Shown in pieces: positions 12,801-19,281 of a stretch of DNA of 22,522 bases. Numbering within the stretch: the stretch's first letter is position 1; each line of letters starts with the position of its first letter. Below the pieces are notes generated by a model that was not told the origin of the DNA, did not search any database, and saw only the letters and a list, made by a program, of their open reading frames with translations. Origin of the DNA: a virus; IMG/VR virus record IMGVR_UViG_3300025131_000476, positions 1-22,522 of that record, one strand, 5' to 3'. Both the position numbers and the translations under genes were made by a program.

Positions 12801-13168
12801 AACATCTTAGGATTGGCTTTAATCATATTACCAATTTCCTTAAAGTCTATTGATAGAGAGCCTTCTTCCAATAGATAACCAAATCGTTTTAATTTACGTT
12901 CAGCTTCCTGGTAGATTTTAGATCCTTGTTGATCTGGATTATTTCTTATCCATTCTAATGCTTCCTGTGCTTGTTTCTTTTTAGTGTTACCTGTTATCCA
13001 TTGATAGAAAGATGCAGGTAAGGATTCCTCTAACATTAAATGATAGGGGTTCCTTAGAGACTGGAAAAATCCAGGCGTTGCATCCTTGACTGGTTCTTTT
13101 AAACCATCAGGTATTGAACGAACTGGATCTCTAAGTTTGAATTCATTAACATTGATATCATTAGCCAT
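9887..13168 (-). CDS. Very large virion protein, probable DNA-ejection/internal protein
   Basis: The product has 1,093 residues. It is helical and charged, with several hydrophobic Gly/Ala-rich stretches (ATLGLPFVF, TTLGATAGALISVGFAGM, GAGAAVYLAGRF, YFAKAALTYAAAGSVLNYIF). The C-terminal third holds aromatic motifs (NLMMKRLAVGFSFFHAG, WDRVFTQAKLHTFL, GSRGYMQLLMFAPDWTISN) that I associate with large phage internal or ejection proteins. No lytic transglycosylase or protease signature is evident. Its size and its place at the end of the internal-protein series resemble the giant ejection protein (T7 gp16-like role) of podoviruses, by analogy only. Its ATG directly follows the stop of the Lys-rich gene upstream. 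Confidence 0.65.
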   Translation of the reverse strand: MANDINVNEFKLRDPVRSIPDGLKEPVKDATPGFFQSLRNPYHLMLEESLPASFYQWITGNTKKKQAQEALEWIRNNPDQQGSKIYQEAERKLKRFGYLLEEGSLSIDFKEIGNMIKANPKMFGAELVNMLMADPWLMVMPLGWHRLGRGVVNAIRLKRAKNLSMTTVSAKKADNMADIKVGAIATLGLPFVFSTTWQLGEDRTLDPKRVGIETTLGATAGALISVGFAGMRGIAQRMTGLHPSKITEIQSKVLAKHGADPKKLAKLLDPNENGIYRSVDDLVEEIKVQYKTILNPDKFDDIKADMTAALRTINENAKDMSINAALKTGGSLAAIGATAQFLTAEDEKLLATAKGAGAGAAVYLAGRFLVSRLKQMPKDFDAAAISAEATLDAAKFSTVKLNSAAYELANKIKLMIPDAIDARKLLFYYLTRAKVDRKTFQYNSKLKPISINELKKIDPKLPEAAEAIRKVFDSFESTFGQHAKDGGQLIFNKRANYLPLLWAHYNPQLQPFRFVRDFDKTITGPSGKFQFAKRGVFGDINAGLQKGFKIKLGFDDPVELIKIYGNAAGKALSTRSLIRSLETSKIAGSPLLIRKGQAPINQNYIQFKHPYFEGKDGFPYIHKGMEKSLRMVFDATDEAPFMSALFTTNLMMKRLAVGFSFFHAGALVESMWFAGVKPKFIGKVLNPRSKAELEKLISDPKTYSKQFPSTLPKDFIGPPLPNAIEFLEQNGFRDVIQFARGTGLQISTPEDIGFDRFYYNLRGIDTALKRHFGISTGGKAEKVFRWFDTITWDRVFTQAKLHTFLSVLNKNTILGKPNAMKIMPGDSQARIYQKATQASQFANDAFGGQNWEHIANRIQTPWLKSIMQTTFAPGSRGYMQLLMFAPDWTISNIRIIAKSLPAFESDPGLRRMYQFYFAKAALTYAAAGSVLNYIFSGHSILENTDPTRIDLGDGEVLTFSKQLMEPFHWITAPQATGLKKMGSLPRVVIETLTNKQYLTTKWSPNITKKDDEAIEKGLKIGGHVGRRFLPIWLQTASQNVAEGLKRDGLSADLAADTAVDFVLGQLGHPRYKGPRTSQYKMKGLVRSPYETLF

Positions 13169-14011
13169 TTACTTTTTAGTAAGTTTTTTCTTCCATATAT
13201 CCCATTTAGGATCAGTATAAAATTTCTTTCTAGCAAAGAAGGAAGTTTTTCTAGTTTTAGGATGAGTTAGTCTTTCTATAAACGTAGTTCCACCTTTTAT
13301 TTCTTGAGTTTTGCCTTTTGATAATATTTTACTTACACTATGAAATGGATCAAAACCTTCTCTTGGTTCACTAGGTAAACCTTTTCTTTTAGCAAATCTC
13401 ATTGAGGTTAATCCCTTCATTGATTCGCTTTCTTCAGAAGTAAAAAACCCAGGTTTAAGTTTAGAAGGTTTTATTTTTGGTCCTTTAACAACTCCACCAA
13501 TACCAATATTTAATTTTTTACCTAATTTTTTAGCACGGATTAAACCTGTTTTTTGAGCTATACCAAATTCTTTAGTTAATGCTTGATCAGTAAATTTTTT
13601 AACTTGTTTTCCAAATTTAGTTCTTTTAATAACTGTTATTTTTGGTGGACTTGGTTGTAGTCTAGTAGGAGGTTTAGACCAAACAGTGGTTTTTTTGAAA
13701 AGTTTTTCTCCTTTTGCTTTTCTGATTTTAATATGCTGTGCAACTTTTGTTCTTACTTCTTTTCTCTTTCTGAGAAAAGTTGCAGTTTCTGTAGTTCTAC
13801 CTGCTTTAAGAGTTAAGTCTTTAATTCCTGGATGTGATGGATCAAATGGAGGTTGTATACCAAATATTGATTTTTTTTTAGGATCATATCTAAATAATTG
13901 TCTTTTTTTTTGTTTAATTATTGCTTTTGGTTTATCAGGTTTAGATGGAGCAACTTTCTTAACTCCAGTAAACCTTTTAGATACACCTCTGATGATGAAT
14001 CTTTTAATCAT
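13169..14011 (-). CDS. Lys-rich basic virion protein, possible DNA-binding internal protein
   Basis: The product has 280 residues with extremely high Lys/Arg content throughout (KKRQLFRYDPKKK, FLRKRKEVRTKVAQHIKIRKAKGEK, KPKIKPSKLKPG). Much is likely disordered, with short hydrophobic anchor motifs and Pro-rich patches. There is no enzyme signature. Charge and position between virion proteins suggest a capsid-internal DNA-compacting or ejected protein. The sequence is low-complexity, so homology searches may mislead. No clear ribosome site precedes the ATG. Confidence 0.55.
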   Translation of the reverse strand: MIKRFIIRGVSKRFTGVKKVAPSKPDKPKAIIKQKKRQLFRYDPKKKSIFGIQPPFDPSHPGIKDLTLKAGRTTETATFLRKRKEVRTKVAQHIKIRKAKGEKLFKKTTVWSKPPTRLQPSPPKITVIKRTKFGKQVKKFTDQALTKEFGIAQKTGLIRAKKLGKKLNIGIGGVVKGPKIKPSKLKPGFFTSEESESMKGLTSMRFAKRKGLPSEPREGFDPFHSVSKILSKGKTQEIKGGTTFIERLTHPKTRKTSFFARKKFYTDPKWDIWKKKLTKK

Positions 14012-14030
14012 AATGTTTATTTGTTAATTG

Positions 14031-15287
14031 TTATTCGAAATATTCAGGGAATCTATTTCTGAGAATCTTCTCAGATCTAGTTCTGGATACTTGTTGTAAT
14101 TGTGGATTTGCTGCTAATAGCATAGCAAATATTCTTGAGTCGTCATTGGATAATATCTTGCCTGATTCTTTTGGTAGGAAATACTCTGGTCCACCTTCTC
14201 CTACGATTGCATGTTGTCCTTCTTGTATTTGACCACCTTGAGCAAAACCTACGTAGCCTTTTAATGGATTTTTTTTATTAATTTTAGGTTTATTGCTGTC
14301 CAGCGTTGGAATTTCTTGTGTAGTTTGTAATGTAGAATCTGTAAACCAAGTACCACCTTTTTTCTTAAATCTACCTTTGTCAAACATACGCTTAAGAATT
14401 TGAAGTTTTTTTGTTGTATCGTATACAACTTCAGGTGCACCTGGTTTTTTGTTTTCCTTTAATTTTTTAATTTCTTTCTGTAATTCAACAGCTATTTCTT
14501 CTGATGCTAAATCCCATTTGAATTCCATTTTCCTTTCACCTTTAAGAAAACCCAAGAATTTTTCTGCATTACTAGGACCAGATATATCCATTGATTGTAA
14601 TAAAGATTTAACTTCTGCAACATCTGTTGCTGTAACTTCAATAGGAGCTTGTTCTCTGTCTTTTAATATTTGTTTATAATGAGAAGATATACCTGCTGCT
14701 TTCATTACATTATTTAATGCACCAGATCCTAAAGTTTTACCTTCAGCTCCAGCTTGCATGAATGCTAATCCCATTGTAAATGCAGGGTTAGCCATAAGAC
14801 CTTCAAAACCACCTTTTTCTTTCCAAGATGCTACAGCATCAGCCATGTTGAATTTAGAATTAAACTTATTAGCTAGTCCTTGCCACCAACTAGGATCTTC
14901 TCCTTGTTTAGTTCCAGCTCCACCTCGCATAATATCATCTTTATATACTGTATTAGTTGGTGCATCAGGTGTTTGTTTTTTTGCTAAAGCTGTAGCTCTA
15001 GTACCAGGTGTTATAAGATTTCCTTGTGCATCTTTTGGATATGGTCTACCTAATCTATCTTTTGCTGGACCTTTAGGAGCTTGATCATAAGTTCCTTTTT
15101 GAGTAATTTGTCCTAGTCTATTTTTTGTATCTGGCATTAATCCTGTATAAGCATTATCAGGAGCTTGATAGCCCTGCATACCTATTCTAAGTCCAGGTCT
15201 ACCACCAGCTATTTGTAATGATTCTCTATCTTCTTTATTTTGACTATATCTATTTTTCCATTCTTGCCATGTGTCTAATAAACCCAT
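14031..15287 (-). CDS. Virion protein with tape-measure-like C-terminal motif
   Basis: The product has 418 residues. The first third is polar and likely flexible. A middle segment (PAFTMGLAFMQAGAEGKTLGSGALNNVMKAAG) looks like a short membrane-active helix. At about 348-381 there is a FAQGG...AIVGEGGPEYFLP...GKILS motif, which is known from the C-terminal part of tail tape-measure proteins and from internal proteins of podoviruses. It therefore probably takes part in tail assembly or DNA ejection. It starts in a TAATG overlap with the gene upstream. Confidence 0.6.
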   Translation of the reverse strand: MGLLDTWQEWKNRYSQNKEDRESLQIAGGRPGLRIGMQGYQAPDNAYTGLMPDTKNRLGQITQKGTYDQAPKGPAKDRLGRPYPKDAQGNLITPGTRATALAKKQTPDAPTNTVYKDDIMRGGAGTKQGEDPSWWQGLANKFNSKFNMADAVASWKEKGGFEGLMANPAFTMGLAFMQAGAEGKTLGSGALNNVMKAAGISSHYKQILKDREQAPIEVTATDVAEVKSLLQSMDISGPSNAEKFLGFLKGERKMEFKWDLASEEIAVELQKEIKKLKENKKPGAPEVVYDTTKKLQILKRMFDKGRFKKKGGTWFTDSTLQTTQEIPTLDSNKPKINKKNPLKGYVGFAQGGQIQEGQHAIVGEGGPEYFLPKESGKILSNDDSRIFAMLLAANPQLQQVSRTRSEKILRNRFPEYFE

Positions 15288-16471
15288 TATAATATTCCTT
15301 TATTTAAACTGTTGTCTTTTAACCAATTGTAAAACGGACTTTGATTAACTGCCAATTGTCCTACTGAACCAGGATTACCAAGTGTCTGTGCTACTTTAGC
15401 CTTTGCGTTAGCATAAGCTGAATGAAAGTTAAATCCTTGTGTCCCTTGTCCTAAATTTGCATACCATGCAGCTGCAACTGAAGCAGGTTGTCCTGTACCT
15501 GAAGCTATATAGGGAGCAGCGGGAGCTAATTGTGTCATAGCTTCTCTTTCACTAGGTGTAGCTCCACCAGTAAGCATTCTATTTCCACCTTCTCCATAAT
15601 CACCTGTTCTTGGATTATATACATCTCCTGTATAACCCAATATATTCATGGCTTGTTTATTTTTATATTTATCGTGTAAACCTTTACCCATTGTCATTAG
15701 AACTCCGCCAGATTTAACTACTGTATCTAATGGATTATTTCTAAATTGATCTTCAAAAGTTTGGGCTGTATCTTCATTAATACTGGAAGTATATTTACTG
15801 TATTTTGTTTGACCTTTTACATAATCTAGCGAAGAAGATAAATTATCCATAACAAAATCTTTAGCCTGAACATCACCTGTTCCCTGTTTGGTTCCAACTA
15901 ATTGTGAATTTTGTATAGCTTGTAATTGGTTTAATGTATTTATTTTATCTTTATCGCTTACTTCTCCTGAGTTTAAATAGGCTTCTAAATTAGATTTTTG
16001 ATAATCTGCAGCTGATATAGTTCCTGTTGTTTGTTGAACATCAAAAGTTCCAGTTTCTGCATTATAGTTATTAGATGTTATTTGACCTTGACCTGCAGCG
16101 TCACTTTCATAATCAAATTGACGTGCTCTTGCTTCTCGATCAAGTTGTTCTTGATTTGTAATTTGTGTTGGTGTATCTGCATGAGGTGAATGAGTCTGTC
16201 TATCATCACCGCCATTGCCGCCATTGCCGTCATTGCCGCCTGAAGGTCCACCTACATCACCTCTATCTGGTCCTCCATAACTTTCAGAAGGAGAATAGCT
16301 TTGATCTCTTGGTGGATAAGCTGGTATACCTGAATTGGTTACAACTTCTTTACCACCTTGATCTACTAAAGATTTTCCTTCATCAGGTGTAATGTAAGCT
16401 AGGTAATGGCTTTTGCCATCTACAACTTTATTTACAGGTGCGTCTGAGACGCTACCACCGCTACTTGGCAT
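15287..16471 (-). CDS. Gly/Asn/Ser-rich virion protein
   Basis: The product has 394 residues. Residues about 50-120 are low-complexity, Gly/Asn/Asp/Pro-rich with a GGN repeat. The middle is Gln/Asn/Thr-rich, and helical parts follow (DKDKINTLNQLQAIQNSQ, MTQLAPAAPYIASG). The end, PFYNWLKDN, is hydrophobic. No enzyme motif is seen. It is probably an internal or tail component. AAGGAAAA just before the ATG supports the start. It follows the 33-residue membrane microprotein gene by 9 bases. Confidence 0.55.
   Translation of the reverse strand: MPSSGGSVSDAPVNKVVDGKSHYLAYITPDEGKSLVDQGGKEVVTNSGIPAYPPRDQSYSPSESYGGPDRGDVGGPSGGNDGNGGNGGDDRQTHSPHADTPTQITNQEQLDREARARQFDYESDAAGQGQITSNNYNAETGTFDVQQTTGTISAADYQKSNLEAYLNSGEVSDKDKINTLNQLQAIQNSQLVGTKQGTGDVQAKDFVMDNLSSSLDYVKGQTKYSKYTSSINEDTAQTFEDQFRNNPLDTVVKSGGVLMTMGKGLHDKYKNKQAMNILGYTGDVYNPRTGDYGEGGNRMLTGGATPSEREAMTQLAPAAPYIASGTGQPASVAAAWYANLGQGTQGFNFHSAYANAKAKVAQTLGNPGSVGQLAVNQSPFYNWLKDNSLNKGIL
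16208..16240. repeat. Short GCC/GCCATT tandem repeat inside a virion gene
   Basis: Near-perfect copies of a GC-rich unit of 6-9 bases (ccgccattg type) run for about 33 bases and encode the GGN-type stretch of the 394-residue protein. The in-frame unit could expand or contract without a frameshift. It stands out in AT-rich DNA. Confidence 0.6.
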
Positions 16472-16480
16472 TGATTTTCC

Positions 16481-16582
16481 TTAATTGATTAATGCTATAA
16501 GAATAACAATAACTATAATAACGCCTATAGTTATTTTTTTATGTTCTTTAGCTAGTTTGTATATTTCTTTAATTTGTTCCAT
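16481..16582 (-). CDS. 33-residue single-pass membrane microprotein
   Basis: The minus strand from the ATG at 16582 encodes MEQIKEIYKLAKEHKK followed by a clear membrane segment ITIGVIIVIVILIALIN. The ATG is in a TAATG overlap with the stop of the 247-residue gene, and AGGAGG lies about 10 bases upstream, although it is also inside that gene's last codons. Charged helix plus membrane anchor in 33 residues is typical of a deliberate small membrane protein and hard to get by chance. Its place among virion genes is unusual for a lysis factor; it may be a minor virion or membrane-channel component. Confidence 0.65.
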   Translation of the reverse strand: MEQIKEIYKLAKEHKKITIGVIIVIVILIALIN

Positions 16583-17325
16583 TATAATAATCCTCCTAGT
16601 AATCCCATTCCACCACCAATAAGTGCTCCCATGCCTCCAGTCATTCCTAACATTGGACCTAAAGCAGCTCCTGACATAGCTCCTCCTGCTGCCATACCCA
16701 TAGCATTAGGCGGTGGTGCTTGTGTTGTTTGTTGTTGAGTTGGTAATCCAAAAGCAATTGGTGCAACAGTATTATAATACTGAGACAATGCTTGTTGGGG
16801 TGCCATTTGTTGTTGAGCCTGTATATCTTCTAAAGCTCCTCCTACTGCTGTTAAACTTGGTACTCTTTGAGCAGTTTGAAGTTGTCTTCCTCTTTCTCTT
16901 TCCAGTTGACCAAATGCATAAGGTAATGCTTTTTGTGCAACTTGTCCTGTTACTGTAGCCTGTGAAAGAGGACTTCCTGGAGTTCTACCTGCTCCACTAA
17001 ATTGTCCAGCAACATTAGAATATATATCTTGAGCAGATTGTGCAATCATAGGAGATAAGAAAGGATTGGTATACTGTCCTTGTATAGTACCTAATATTTG
17101 TTGGTTAGCAGCATTAGCTATTTGCTCTTGCGATGCTAATCCTTGTAATGTTTGTGTTGTTGGTGGTACATATCCTGCAGCAGATGGACCTTGACCATAG
17201 ATTGTACCTGCTTCAGATAAAATCTGATTTAATCCAGGTTGTGCTGGTCCATAAGGTTCTGCTTGTTGAATGGTAGTGGTTTGTCCACCGCTACCGCCTG
17301 ATGATCCTCCTCCTATAAAACTCAT
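16582..17325 (-). CDS. Gly/Gln-rich internal virion protein
   Basis: The product has 247 residues: a Gly/Ser-rich start, a Gln/Ala-rich helical middle (NPFLSPMIAQSAQDIYSNVAG, LSQATVTGQVAQKALPYAF, LERERGRQLQTAQRV), and a Gly/Ala/Met-rich hydrophobic end (about 205-247) that could insert into a membrane. This matches internal virion or DNA-ejection proteins next to GNAT-like genes in many podoviruses. It starts in an ATGA overlap with the GNAT-like gene and has AGGAG about 11 bases upstream. Confidence 0.65.
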   Translation of the reverse strand: MSFIGGGSSGGSGGQTTTIQQAEPYGPAQPGLNQILSEAGTIYGQGPSAAGYVPPTTQTLQGLASQEQIANAANQQILGTIQGQYTNPFLSPMIAQSAQDIYSNVAGQFSGAGRTPGSPLSQATVTGQVAQKALPYAFGQLERERGRQLQTAQRVPSLTAVGGALEDIQAQQQMAPQQALSQYYNTVAPIAFGLPTQQQTTQAPPPNAMGMAAGGAMSGAALGPMLGMTGGMGALIGGGMGLLGGLL

Positions 17326-17762
17326 TTTTCTTTTTTCTCCTTTTGTTTTTCTAATAATACATGGCTTTCTTTATAACCGAATGGTTTCATAACTCTTTTC
17401 CATCCTGGTCTTGCAATCAATTCTATTGAATCGCATTTGTTTATCCATGCAAAATCTTCTATGTGCTTAATTAAACCTTGCCATTTTTCACGATGTTTTC
17501 CTGTCATAATTTTGATATTCAAACATCTTCTTAATGGTCGTTGTATTATTTCTGTTACCACTACTCCATAGTATTTGGAGTCCTTATCAGCTTCTGAATC
17601 CCAAAGAATCCATAACTGCATTTTTGTTTCTTTAATCCATTTCTTTATATGTTCTGCTAAAGCATATCCATTAGATCTGTTTAAAGCATTGGCAATATCA
17701 GTTCTAACAATACTCCAAGCAGGATCTAAACTTTTTACAGGTATATTAATTAATTGGATCAC
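17322..17762 (-). CDS. GNAT-like acetyltransferase domain protein
   Basis: The product has 146 residues, starting at a GTG that overlaps the previous stop (GTGA). The beta-type segment YYGVVVTEIIQR, the helix GLIKHIEDFAWINKCDSIELIARPGWKRVMKPFGYKES and the short length fit the small GNAT-like proteins that lie before an internal virion gene in podoviruses. The classic acetyl-CoA-binding RxxGxG/A loop is not obvious (GKHREKWQ occupies that region), so catalytic activity is uncertain. It may have a structural or assembly role. The C-terminus is Lys/Glu-rich. Confidence 0.6.
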   Translation of the reverse strand: MIQLINIPVKSLDPAWSIVRTDIANALNRSNGYALAEHIKKWIKETKMQLWILWDSEADKDSKYYGVVVTEIIQRPLRRCLNIKIMTGKHREKWQGLIKHIEDFAWINKCDSIELIARPGWKRVMKPFGYKESHVLLEKQKEKKEK

Positions 17763-18085
17763 GTAATAACTAAATAACTTATTCCTATATGTGTTGAATC
17801 TGAAGAACTCATTGTAGCTTTTAAACTGTCCGATGCTTCTAGCACTAAAGGGACTGTTAAAATCTCAACTGCAGTATTAGCAGAAAGTATTTGAGTTTTC
17901 AATATTGTATATTCTGTGCTGGCTGAATTATCAGATAAATCCATAGATACTGTAGGGGTATTAGCAGTATTGTTAGTAACTCTAATGGATCTTATAATAA
18001 TAGTTTCAGTAGAAGCTGCTGTTAATAAAGCAGTTTCATCAGTTGTTGCTAATGCAACCCCTTTAAATTTGTAACTATTAGCCAT
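17759..18085 (-). CDS. Small beta-rich virion protein
   Basis: The product has 108 residues, almost all beta-type: TIIIRSIRVTNNT, TVSMDLSDNSAS, AVEILTVPLVLEASDSLKATM, IGISYLVIT. The pattern (IRSIRVxNxT, then a VP strand and ASDSLKA) is typical of small beta-sandwich proteins in phage tails or capsid decorations. There is no good ribosome site just before this ATG, but a strong one lies upstream in front of a 22-codon overlapping frame, which suggests coupled translation. Confidence 0.6.
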   Translation of the reverse strand: MANSYKFKGVALATTDETALLTAASTETIIIRSIRVTNNTANTPTVSMDLSDNSASTEYTILKTQILSANTAVEILTVPLVLEASDSLKATMSSSDSTHIGISYLVIT

Positions 18086-18117
18086 TTATTAATATAACCA
18101 TGCCTCCCTACAAACAT
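18049..18117 (-). other. 22-codon leader reading frame with a strong ribosome site
   Basis: The minus strand shows AAGGAG seven bases before an ATG at 18117, opening a 22-residue frame that ends inside the 108-residue gene, 37 bases past its start. The 108-residue gene itself has no nearby ribosome site. This may load ribosomes for the downstream gene by coupling. Whether the peptide has its own role is unknown. Confidence 0.35.
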
Positions 18118-18149
18118 GATTGTTTCTCCTTGTTAAAATGTGATTTGAT

Positions 18150-18908
18150 TTATTCTACTAAATCCCAGCTTGTTGTTTCTTCGTTCCATCTATATGCTTT
18201 TCCATCATCAGGATAAGCAACTGATGCTTCTCGCACTTTTTCTCTTGCATATCTTTCAGCCGCTACAGATAAGTTCACCAACGCTTGATTTTTTACATAC
18301 TCAGCACCTATATTATATTTTTGATGCCATGCTAATGTTCGTTGAGAATACTCCTTGTCTTTTACTAATTTTGATTCAGAAGTCTTAAGTCCAAAAGTTA
18401 TTATAACACGCCTCCAAGGAGCATCAGGACTAAGCCTGCTTACACCATGAGGAACACCCCCTGCATTTACAAGACATTTATTAAATGTAGGAACTTCTCC
18501 ACGTAGTCCAAGACCTTCCAAATCTTCATATAAAAAAATACCTCCCCAATCTATATTCCACACAGGATTTAAAAAAAGTATAGAAGCAAATGTGTAGTGT
18601 GCATCATCATGCCACCCAATATAGCCTCCTGGTGGGTATAAATAATATTGTGATTGCTGGGGAGGGGTAGCTTCTTCCCATGTTAATCCTGCTTTTTCTT
18701 TAAGTGTTTGATGAATAGAAGCAGTAAACTTATCAGGTAATGGTAAAATAGGCACTGGAGATGTAGCACGTTGAATCTGCTGCTTCCATTGGAGACTAGT
18801 TTTCCATCTAGGCTCTTGAGTCTTAAGGGAGGCATCTACATAGACCTCAATCTCATTAATTAACTTAAAATCTAAGAAATTATTAAAAGATTTAAGAATT
18901 TGTTTCAT
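18150..18908 (-). CDS. 2OG-Fe(II) oxygenase (prolyl 4-hydroxylase-like)
   Basis: The product has 252 residues. YYLYPPGGYIGWHDDAHY carries H100-x-D102, the first two iron ligands. GGVPHGVSRL gives distal H154, and PWRRVIITFG gives R166/R167 for 2-oxoglutarate binding. The order and spacing fit the Fe(II)/2OG dioxygenase fold common in marine phages. The enzyme probably hydroxylates a protein or nucleic acid. The C-terminal 60 residues are an added helical part ending in PDDGKAYRWNEETTSWDL, nearly the same as the end of the adjacent 128-residue protein. It overlaps that gene by 17 bases. Confidence 0.8.
   Translation of the reverse strand: MKQILKSFNNFLDFKLINEIEVYVDASLKTQEPRWKTSLQWKQQIQRATSPVPILPLPDKFTASIHQTLKEKAGLTWEEATPPQQSQYYLYPPGGYIGWHDDAHYTFASILFLNPVWNIDWGGIFLYEDLEGLGLRGEVPTFNKCLVNAGGVPHGVSRLSPDAPWRRVIITFGLKTSESKLVKDKEYSQRTLAWHQKYNIGAEYVKNQALVNLSVAAERYAREKVREASVAYPDDGKAYRWNEETTSWDLVE
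18159..18212. repeat. First copy of a 54-base direct repeat encoding a WNEETTSWDL tail
   Basis: This stretch is the end of the 2OG oxygenase gene. By my alignment it matches 18910-18963 at about 46 of 54 bases without gaps. Both copies encode PDD(G/D)KxYxWNEETTSWDL at a protein C-terminus. Confidence 0.7.
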
Positions 18909-19278
18909 TTAAATCCCAGCTAGTCGTTTCTTCATTCCAGCTATATCTTTTATCATCATCAGGTTTAGCAACTGGTGCTTCCCAACGACAAGTATCTTCA
19001 TTTAAAGTCCATGATTTAAAAGGTTTTGGTGAAATAAAAGCATCTCTGGTTGAATCATACTTATATCCTTTACCAGCGTAATTTTTTCTAAAAGGTGTTC
19101 CTCCTAACGTATGAACTCCGCCTTTTGTATTATAAGAAGTTTGAACCCAAACATCTCTTGTTTTATATAAAGTATTTAAAAAATCTATTCCAGCTTGTTC
19201 GGTTGTTGCTATGTCGTTTGATACAACATGAACAGCTGTAACTTTACTTCCTATTCCTAATTTTGCAAAATGTGCCAT
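18892..19278 (-). CDS. Small fibre-associated protein with NEExxxW repeats
   Basis: The product has 128 residues. The start MAHFAKLGIGSKVTAVHVVSND, the VWVQTSYNTKGG, FRKNYAGKGYKYDSTRDAFISPKPFKSW segments and the tail match a protein that is widespread in marine phages beside tail-fibre genes. Two related C-terminal half-repeats are visible: SWTLNEDTCRWEAP and YSWNEETTSWDL. It is probably a virion or fibre-tip component. It starts three bases after the tail fibre with AGGA upstream. Confidence 0.65.
   Translation of the reverse strand: MAHFAKLGIGSKVTAVHVVSNDIATTEQAGIDFLNTLYKTRDVWVQTSYNTKGGVHTLGGTPFRKNYAGKGYKYDSTRDAFISPKPFKSWTLNEDTCRWEAPVAKPDDDKRYSWNEETTSWDLNETNS
18910..18963. repeat. Second copy of the 54-base direct repeat
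   Basis: This copy is near the end of the 128-residue gene and encodes KPDDDKRYSWNEETTSWDL. See the first copy at 18159-18212. The two are 751 bases apart in the same orientation, so recombination between them would remove the oxygenase body. Confidence 0.7.
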
Positions 19279-19281
19279 AAA

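Noticed and set aside
12618-12878. Plus-strand 86-residue hydrophobic frame opposite the large virion gene.
   Set aside because: It is antisense to a long, clearly coding gene. The hydrophobic content follows from the reverse complement of its helical Lys/Glu codons.
13686-14027. Plus-strand 113-residue membrane-like frame opposite the Lys-rich gene.
   Set aside because: Reverse complements of Lys codons give Phe and Leu, so a fake membrane protein is expected here. No ribosome site was found.
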